From: Serripes groenlandicus
Lineage: Eukaryota; Mollusca; Bivalvia; Cardiida; Cardiidae
DNA length: 64,000 nt
Assembly: GCA_031761405.1 (NCBI GenBank)
Contig: JASEVX010000008.1
Coordinates: 74,568,014-74,632,013 of the forward strand
Direction: 5' to 3'
Shown piece after piece: positions 56,694-64,000 of the stretch. Position numbers and translations under genes: made by a program. The notes under the pieces are model-generated. The model ran no database searches. It saw only the letters and a program-made list of their open reading frames with translations, and was not told the DNA's origin. How positions within the stretch are numbered: position 1 is the first letter of the stretch; each line of letters opens with the position of its first letter.

Positions 56694-58114
56694 AACAAGA
56701 GGGCCATGATGGCCCTGGAATCGCTCACCTAATATTTTTTTTTCACTTTAGCTATATAAGCCCCGCCCCCTGGCAGCCATAGTTTCCGACCAATCAACTT
56801 GGATTGAAGGAATCTGATAGAGGGTCACCCTAGGAACATTTCTACAAAATTATTTGAAAATCGGCCAGACACTTTTGGAGGAGAAGATGTTTTAAGTTTT
56901 CACTATAGCCATATAAGGCAAAATAGCACTGCCCACTGGCGGCCATGTTTTTTTACCAATCAACATGGCTTGAAGGAATCTGAAAGTGGGTCATCCAAGG
57001 AACATTTCTACAAAATTATTTGAAAATCGGTCTGACACTTTCGGAGAAGAAGATTTTTTAAGTTTTCACTATAGCCATATAAGGCAAAATAGCCCCGCCC
57101 CCCTGGCGGCCATGTTTTTCGACCAATCAACATGGCTTGAAGGAATCTGATAGAGGGTCATCCAAGGAACGTTTTTACAAAATTATTTGAAAATCAGCCA
57201 CACACTTTCGGAGGAGAAGATGTTTTAAGTTTTCACTTTGGCCATATAAGGCAAAATAGCCCCGCCCCCTGGCAGCCAAGTTTTTCGACCAATCAACATG
57301 GTTTTCAGGAATCTGATAGAGGGTCACTTAAGGAACATTTCTACAAAATTATTTAAAAATCGGCCCGACACTTATGGAGGAGAAGATTTTTTAAGTGTTC
57401 ACTATAGCCATAAAAGGCAAAATAGCCCCGCCCCCTGGCGGCCATGTTTTTTGACCAATCAACATGGCTTGAAGGAATCTGATAGAGAGTCACCCAAGGA
57501 ACATTTCTAAAAAATTATTTGAAAATCGGCCTGACACTTTTGGAGGAGAAGATTTTTTAAGTTTGCACTATAGCCATATAAGGCAAAATAGCCCCGCCCT
57601 GGCGGCCATGTTTTTCGACCAATCAACATGGCTTGAAGGAATCTGATAGAGGGTCACCCAAGGAACATTTCTACAAAATTATTTGAAAATCGGCCTGACA
57701 CTTTCGGAGGAGAAGATTTTTTAAGTTTTCACTATAGCCATATAAGGCAAAATAGCCCCGCCCCCCCTGGCGGCCATGTTTTTCAACCAATCAACATGGC
57801 TTGAAGGAATCTGATAGAGGGTCATCTAAGGAACATTTCTACAAAATTATTTGAAAATCTGCCAACCAGTTTGGGAGAAGAAGAATTTTGAAGTTTTTTC
57901 AGTTTCGTTGCCATGGAAACCAGAATTTTGCATGGATCCCAAAAATTTGAAGGAATTCTGGTGAGGTCATTGAGAGGATGCTTTCTGTGAAGTTTCATCC
58001 AAATTGACCCACTGGTTACTGAGGAGAAGAAGTTGACGCACGACGCACGACGGACGCCGGACAAAAGGCGATCACAATAACTCACCTTGAGCAAAGCTCA
58101 GGTGAGCTAAAAAT
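56694..58114 (+). mobile_element. Family B element, complete and longest B array
   Basis: The head is ACAAGAGGGCCATGATGGCC; eight ~165-bp units follow with little divergence, then the end unit GTTGCCATGGAAACCAGAAT, GACGCACGACGCACGACGG and the hairpin CTCACCTTGAGCAAAGCTCA then GGTGAGCTAAAAA. Low divergence between units suggests recent amplification. Confidence 0.93.
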
Positions 58115-58312
58115 GCAAAGGTGAATCCAACGTCTTTGTCTGTTTGTAAAGGGACAGACCGATTCCGATGAAACTTGGTAAACGGGTACCATAGGGGGGG
58201 GGGGGGGGTCAGATTGTGGGCGTTTGAGTTCCGTTGCTATTCACCTAGCAAAAACCCGCTTTTTAAAAACCCAAACCAATTTTTCTATATTCTCCTTCGA
58301 GATATTAAGAAA
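58115..58312 (+). mobile_element. Family H segment
   Basis: GACAGACCGATTCCGATGAA, a poly-G run (58194-58208), GTTTGAGTTCCGTTGC and CCTTCGAGATATTAAGAAA, where the next element head begins. Confidence 0.7.
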
Positions 58313-59085
58313 CAAGAGGTCCAAGAAGGCCAGTATCGCTCCACGGCCATAAATCTCCAAACAGCTCTGCCCCCTGGTGGCCATGTTTTTTACCAACCAT
58401 CATGACTTAAAGGAATCTTGTAGAGTGTCACCCAAGGAATGTTTAGGCAAAATTATTTGAAAATCTGCCTGACACTTTCAGACGAGAGGATATTTTAAGT
58501 TTTCACTATAGCCATATAAGGCAAAATAGCCACACACCCTGGCGGCGATATTTTTCAACCAATCAACATGGCTTGAAGGAAACAGATAGAAGGTCAGCCT
58601 AGGAACATTTCTACAAAAGTATTTGAAAATCTGCTCAACACTTTCGGAGAAGAAGATCTTTTAAGTTTTCACTATGGTCATATAAAGCAAAATAGCCCCG
58701 CCCTCTGCTGGCCATGTTTTTCGACCAATCAACATGGCTTGAAGGAATCTGATAGAAGGTCACCCAATGAACATTTCTACAAAATTATTTGAAAATCGGC
58801 TTAACACTTTCGGAGAAGAAAGTTTTCACTATAGCTACATTAGGCAAAATAGCCCTGCCCCCTGGCGGCCATGTTTTTCAACCAATCAACATTTCTTGAA
58901 GGAATCTAATAAAGGTTCACCCAAGGAACATTAATTTTCTACAAAATTATTTGAAAATTGGCCTGACACTTTTGGAGAAGAAGACTTTTTAAGTTTTCAC
59001 TATTGTTTTCTTTTGGTTGCCATGGAAACAAGAATTTTCGATGGACCAAAAAAGAATTCTACAAAAAGTTGTTTTAAGTGATTGA
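58313..59085 (+). mobile_element. Family B element, tail lost
   Basis: The head is ACAAGAGGTCCAAGAAGGCC then AGTATCGCTCC as in the 33399 copy, four units, and an end unit GTTGCCATGGAAACAAGAAT that decays without microsatellite or hairpin. Confidence 0.82.
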
Positions 59086-59282
59086 CCTCAGACCTCGGGT
59101 TTCCGAGCTAGTGCCGGAAGTTTTCAAAATATGCAAAGGCGAAAATCACCAAGGCGAATCCAAAGTCGCCTACTAGACCAGCTTGTTTTGATATAGGTGT
59201 TGTGTAAAGTTAGAGTTTGATGTTATTTACATAGTAACCAAGCGCTCTGTAAACTAGAGGAAACAAGTTAATGTCGTATTGC

Positions 59283-60312
59283 AAGCAATACAAGAGTACC
59301 CTACCGGACCATTGACCTCTAAGTGTGACCTTGACCTTTGAGGTACAAGCCTGCGTCTTGTGTGCCACATGTCACCTCATCATGGAGAACAGGTGCGCCC
59401 AGTAACTTGGGAATCCTATGATGCATGGTTATGATATAAGCCGTATAAGGTAGTCCTATAAAACAGTAATCATTTTGTCCTTTGACATCTAAGTGTGACC
59501 TTGACCTTTGAGGTACAGGCCTGGGTCTTGTGTGTGACATGTCACCTAATCATTGTGAACATGTTTACCTTGTAACTTGGGAATCCTATGATGCATGGTT
59601 GAGATGTGAGACAGACAAGGTACAGTCCTATCAAACAGTACTCATTGTGACCTTGACCTTTGAGGTACAGGCCTGGGTCTTGTTGGCAACACGCCACCTA
59701 AGCATGGTGAACATGATTGTGTGCTTTGTAACTTAGCAATCCTATGATGCATGGTTGAGATGCGACCAGACAAAGTACAGAACTCATGTTGACCTTTGAC
59801 CTCTTAGTGGGTCCTTGACATTTGAGGTACAGGCCTGTGTTTTAGGCGTGACATGCCGCCTCATCATGGTGACAGTTTGTGCCAAGTTTCAAGGAAATCC
59901 TATGATGGATGGTTAAAATGCGAGCCAGACAAGGTAGTCCTATCAAACAGTTCTCATTTTTACCTCTAAGTGTGACCTTCACATTTGAGGTACAGGCATG
60001 GGTCTTGTGCGCGACACGCCAACTTATCATGGTAAACGTTTGTGCCAAGTTTCTTGGAAATCCTATTATGGATGGTTAAGATGTGGGCCGGACAAGGTAA
60101 TCCTATCAAACAGTACTCATTTTGACATTTGACCTCTAAGTGTGTCCTTGACATTTGAGGTACAGGCCTGGGTATTGTGCGGTACACGCCACCTCATCAT
60201 GGTAAACGTTTGTGCCAAGTTTCTTTCAAATCCTATGATGCATGGTTAAGATTGCGAGCCGGACAAGGTTAGGTAGGACTGACAGACAGACGGACAGGAC
60301 AGACAGACTCGA
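59283..60312 (+). mobile_element. Family F element: ~165-bp tandem units
   Basis: Six units start at about 59327, 59495, 59649, 59812, 59975 and 60144 with GACCTTGACCTTTGAGGTAC, AGGCCTGGGTCTTGTG, CACCTCATCATGGTGAAC, TTGGGAATCCTATGATGCAT and GACAAGGTAGTCCTATCAAA. The array ends in GACTGACAGACAGACGGACA then GGACAGACAGACTCG, the microsatellite expected before a tail, but no hairpin follows. Confidence 0.85.
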
Positions 60313-61130
60313 CCAAACCTTAATTTATCCATACACTTTCATGTATTGTTTGCAAAATAAGACAATGTATGCCATCAATATTAACGTCAAGCATCTCATC
60401 ATTACAAAAAACAGGCACTTCAACCTCAATATTCCAGAATTCAATGTTTATTTGTTCATCATCATCAAGTTCATGTTTAAGGAGCCCAAACGATGGATTC
60501 TTAAAGTACACATTGAAATGACATTATAAAATGATGCAATAGTATTTTCAGGGTTTTTCAAAAGCAGTTCAAACACTGGAATATTTTATGAAAACTGGTT
60601 GCTATAGAAACACCATTTTCATGCATGCATACCATATTCATTAACTAGCAAAAGTGTCATGCAAACTAAAACAATGTTTGCCATGAATATAATTCAGAGC
60701 ATGTTTCCATAAGGCACAGAAAACAGTCTCATACATTATACCTATATACAGCGCCTTTCCAACTACTATATTAGAGGCCGATCTACTTCAGAATTTGAAA
60801 AAGCCATATTTGTTCACAATGTTGCAGAAAAAATTCACAAATAAAAGACAAAATTCACATAACAAACGAATGAAATGTACGTTTGCATTTGTGAATTTCC
60901 TTTTTATTCGGTAGATTAAACAATCGTAACTTTTCTGACACTCGCACCCTCAGTTTTATTTGATTGTTTCGTTTTTTGTCCGTATGCGTCATATGAGTCA
61001 TTCGCTTTCATTAAAACCTCGATTCTGATTGGATAAAAAAGAAAATTACAGTCAATGATTTGCCGCCTTATGTAATGATTTCGGCTTGTTTCAAAATTAA
61101 CTACCCTGATCTTAAAATTCAAAACACACC
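60313..61130. other. Non-coding DNA; CCAAT-like box near 61030
   Basis: GATTCTGATTGGATAAAAAAG at ~61020 includes an inverse CCAAT box, and TTCACAAAT / ATTTGTGAAT near 60835-60897 form an inverted pair. This could be a promoter for the frame that starts at 61131, but it is weak. Small minus-strand frames here show no domain. Confidence 0.4.
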
Positions 61131-61500
61131 ATGTCACATAATCGAAAGTACTGCGTCAAGTGTTTAAAAAAGGTTTCTGACACATCACAGAAAAGTTTGC
61201 TTGTTTTTTTTTTAAAATCTGTAAATGGTCCGGCTTCTGTTATCAATACGAGACAACGTTGGACTTAAGCGACGCTGATGATTCGACAGAGCAAACCTTG
61301 TCTGAATCGACCGATAAAATTGAACCTGTTGATCATCCAATTTCTACCACAAATATTTCTTCGGATCTCGCGGGACTAAGTCCCTAGAGCCAGAACCAAT
61401 GGAAGTTTCAACCCCACCCTCTGACCAATTTCCAACATCAAACTATTCTGATTTTAAAACTGAATGCACACAAATGGTTGAAAATAGTGAATATATTTAA
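61131..61500 (+). pseudogene. Frameshifted coding relic with a CxxC motif
   Basis: From ATG at 61131 the frame reads MSHNRKYCVKCLKKV and stays open to ~61266. A T10 run at ~61204-61213 precedes a switch: the next frame reads CKWSGFCYQYETTLDLSDAD and continues acidic and Ser/Thr-rich to GLSP and a stop at ~61388. A third frame then reads EPEPMEVSTPPSDQF to a stop at ~61500. Three adjoining open frames with protein-like composition suggest one old coding sequence with two indels. YCVKC could be half of a zinc-binding site. I do not recognise the family; a transposon-encoded protein or a processed gene are both possible. Confidence 0.45.
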
Positions 61501-61620
61501 AAGTTCTATTAGTTTTATGTATGTATACAGTAGTTTATTCAACTGTTCGGCCATAGGCCTTTCTTCATGTTATATTTTACAAAGATCACAATACTAGTAT
61601 GTTATGTCCATCTTGAAAGA

Positions 61621-61732
61621 TTAACCCTTTCCCTCATACAACAATTCTGCAGCAGACGACTTTGAACATATTTTGTCAAAAAAATGGAAAATCTCTTTTA
61701 TTGAATGACTAAAATTGGAAAACATTGTGGAA
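61621..61732 (+). mobile_element. TTAA element, left half, joined to family C
   Basis: TTAACCCTTTCCCTCATACA, ATTCTGCAGCAGACGACTTT and GAAAACATTGTGG lead directly into AACAAGAGGCCCATGAGGGC. Confidence 0.7.
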
Positions 61733-62630
61733 CAAGAGGCCCATGAGGGCCTATGCTCTACTGGTATGGTTCTTTGGTAATTTTCAATCCAGAGCATGTA
61801 TGTATGGTGAAGATCGGATAGTAAATGGAGGCTCTTTTGTGTTCACAAGCTGATTTATAGCAATTTTTACAATTTCATGGGCCATAATCCAGTCTTGGCG
61901 GATCTGGCTGGTTTTCAAAAGGAACTGAGCTCTCATCAATATTTAACTACTATCTAAGTTTGTTGAAGATCAGATAGTAAATAGAGCCTCTATTGTGTTC
62001 ACAAGCTCTTTTATTGCAATGTTGACAATTTCAAGGGCCATAATCCAGTCTTGCATAGGCGGATCTGGCTGCTTTTCAAAAGAAACCGAGCTCTCATCAA
62101 TATTTAACTACTATCTACGTTTGGTGTAGATCGGATAGTAAATGCAGGCTCTATTGTGTTCACAAGCTATATAATAGCAATTTTGATAATTTCAAGGGCC
62201 ATAATCCAGTCTTGCATAGGCGGATCTGGCCGGTTTGCGAAACAACCGAGCTCTCATGATATCTAAAAACTGTATAAGTTTGATTGAGATACAATCAAAA
62301 CTTTATCGCGTTCACAAGCTCTATTATAGCAATTCTGACAATTTCAAGGGCCATAATCCAGTCTTGCATGGCCGGATCTGGCTGGTTTGCAAAAAGAACC
62401 AAGCTCTCATGGATACCTAACTACTGTTTAAGTTTGGTGAAGATCAGATAGTAAATGGAGCCTTTATTCTGTTCACCACCTCATGGATATCTAACTACTG
62501 TTTGATTGAGATACAACCAAAACTGAAGACTGTATCGCGTTCACAAGCAATTGTTAACGGATGCACGGACCACGGACACCACGCCACGGCATAAGCTCTT
62601 ATGGCCTTTGGCCATAAGAGCTAAAAACTA
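61733..62630 (+). mobile_element. Family C element, complete
   Basis: The head is AACAAGAGGCCCATGAGGGC then CTATGCTCTACTGGTATGG; five to six units; then ACGGATGCACGGACCACGG and a perfect 13-pair terminal hairpin AGCTCTTATGGCC (62594-62606), loop TTT, GGCCATAAGAGCT (62610-62622), ending AAAAACT. Same layout as families A and B with a different core and different hairpin. Confidence 0.92.
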
Positions 62631-62631
62631 T

Positions 62632-62990
62632 TCAAGATATGAAAATAAAAATATATTTTCTGGAAGTTTAAACATTCTTCTATTGCAGTAGATGAAAATA
62701 TTTTAATATATTACAGGTTTTGATAATATGTTATCCGTATGAAAAATGTCAGTGTATTAAATTTTGGAAAAAAATAAAATAATTCAGAAATCCCAATATC
62801 TGTGTCTTTTAAACCAGTCATTGTTCAAAATACAAAGAAATTCCAGTTATTCATTGTATCTCTAACCTTAGATAAAATGTTAAGCTTTCAGAATATTTAT
62901 GTTTTGTTTATGTGCCAATTGTGACTTCAAAGCTTTATATGCTACAAAATGTGAAAATTTGGACAATTTTATTTCTATGTGTGATATTTT
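62632..62990. other. AT-rich non-coding DNA, nothing recognised
   Basis: No gene or shared repeat. Confidence 0.4.
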
Positions 62991-62994
62991 AACC

Positions 62995-63350
62995 AGATAA
63001 CAGGTGTAGTTGCCTATCCCTCTTATCTACGTCCCTGGACAAGGTTAAAAAAGGTTTTTGTGTTCAAGGTCACTGTGACCTTGACCTTTGACCCAATGAC
63101 CTCAAAATAAATAGGGTTCATTTACTTGTCAGGCCCAACCTCCAAGTCAAGTTTGAGGACCCTAGGTCCAGGCATTGTTGAGTTATCACTCGGACAAGCT
63201 TAAAAAAGGTTTTTGTGGTCAAGGTCAGAGACCTTTGACCCAATGACTTCAAAATAAATAGAGTTCATCTACTGGTCAGGCCCATCCTCCAAGTCAAGTT
63301 TGAGTTATCACTCGGACAAGCTTTTGTCTACAGAAGGTCCGATGGACCGA
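62995..63350 (+). mobile_element. Family G element: two ~140-bp units
   Basis: GACAAGGTTAAAAAAGGTTT, AAGGTCACTGTGACCTTGAC, CTTTGACCCAATGACCTCAA, AAATAGGGTTCAT, CAACCTCCAAGTCAAGTTTG and TTGAGTTATCACTCGGACAA recur at an interval of ~140 bp; the second unit is shortened. A short GGTCCGATGGACCGACA stretch follows. Confidence 0.75.
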
Positions 63351-63395
63351 CATGTGCAAAGCAATTTACACCTCTTCTTCGAAGGGGCATAATAA

Positions 63396-63485
63396 AATTG
63401 ATCGATTGATTAGGGTTTAACGCCGTTTTCAAAAAAAATTCAGTCATATCACGGCGACTGTACTGGCGATGGGATAGAAAGAGAA
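63396..63485 (-). mobile_element. SINE family S2 tail fragment (minus strand)
   Basis: On the minus strand: GTCGCCGTGATATGACTGAA, AAACGGCGTTAAACCCTAAT, CAATCGATCAATT. The head is absent. The 73-codon minus frame is not a gene. Confidence 0.7.
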
Positions 63486-63744
63486 GACCAATGGCTAATG
63501 CGTATCCCGATTTTTTTTTTATCATTGATTTTAAATTTGACATTTTCATCCCTAGTTTGTCTGTTTTATTTTCAGCTTACATAAACTGAGCAAAGTAGGC
63601 TATAGTCAACAAACTGAAACTCAATAACAATTAACTCTTCTCTCTCTCTTTAATCAACTTAAATTTAATTAATCAATCTAAGTAAAAAGAAGTGACAGTC
63701 ACTTTTAAATGTTTAATCCCACTAGTACATCAAATGTATTAGGT

Positions 63745-64000
63745 CCGTGAAGTTAGGTTGACGAATTGACGAGTGACGAACTGTGACATTTTTTCTAAAT
63801 ACTTTATTTCTTTCTTTAAGATAATGTATCTGGACGTATTGAATGCAAATAATGCCCGATCAAGCAATCAGAAGAGCTTCTTTATGTTCGTCAACTCGTC
63901 AATAACGTTGACAAACTTTTTCTAAAAACTTTATTTCTGTCTTTTAGATAATGTATCTGGACGTATTGAATGCAAATTAGGCCCTATTTCAAATGTCATG
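63745..64000 (+). repeat. 127-bp tandem repeat running off the window
   Basis: TTTTTCTAAATACTTTATTTC / TTTTTCTAAAAACTTTATTTC, then ATAATGTATCTGGACGTATT and GAATGCAAAT recur at 63821 and 63948, 127 bp apart. GTCAACTCGTCAATAACGTTG between them echoes GACGAATTGACGAGTGACGA upstream. Confidence 0.8.

Overview
This is animal nuclear DNA, most likely from a marine or freshwater bivalve mollusc of the heterodont kind. I infer this from its AT-rich, gene-poor, intron-like composition, from tRNA-derived SINEs ending in GCGTTAAAC...ATCAATCAATCA, from large dispersed families opening with ACAAGAGGGCCATGATGGCC and built of 140-170 bp tandem units, and from a TRIM-like B-box/beta-propeller gene of the type expanded in bivalves. 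Species cannot be fixed from the sequence. No bacterial operon, CRISPR array, phage or intact viral gene is present. Nearly all short open frames lie in repeats.

One protein gene is well supported: a 443-codon single coding exon on the minus strand (2858-4189), with a B-box-like zinc-binding motif, no RING and an NHL-like propeller. A strong splice acceptor lies just before the ATG. Two kb upstream is a cluster of CRE-like sites (6451-6500). Other coding traces are a GIY-YIG endonuclease fragment of a Penelope-like retroelement (27278-27700) and a frameshifted relic with a CxxC motif (61131-61500).

Layout: 1-2.4 kb, element tail and CT/poly-C repeats; 2.8-6.8 kb, the gene, its upstream region and a TIR element; 7.2-8.4 kb, a 52-bp satellite inside a duplicated segment; 9.2-11.9 kb, three TIR elements; 12.3-13.4 kb, family A; 14.0-15.5 kb, two 21-bp minisatellites in a duplicated block; 17.4-18.2 kb, an 85/226-bp tandem array; 19.7-21.5 kb, family D inside a TIR element; 22-26 kb, SINEs, a 5S-like relic and TTAA elements; 27-28.7 kb, CT microsatellites around the Penelope fragment; 28.7-30.7 kb, a ~245-bp tandem repeat interrupted by a 1-kb TIR element with a 12-bp target duplication; 30.8-31.45 kb, an AT-rich minisatellite; 33-63 kb, dense copies of families A, B, C, E, F, G and H with nested SINEs and TTAA elements; 63.8 kb to the end, a 127-bp tandem repeat.

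The most notable pattern is that several families with unrelated core units (A, B, C and, more loosely, D) share one architecture: a palindromic head starting (A)ACAAGAGG, a core of ~140-170 bp tandem units, an ACGG-rich microsatellite, a terminal hairpin and the end CTAAAAA. Filled and empty sites inside the window show insertion into A-runs without target duplication, which fits a Helentron/HINE-type (rolling-circle, non-autonomous) origin. Four families also carry the string TGACCTTGACCTTTGACC or its complement, which matches nuclear-receptor half-sites.
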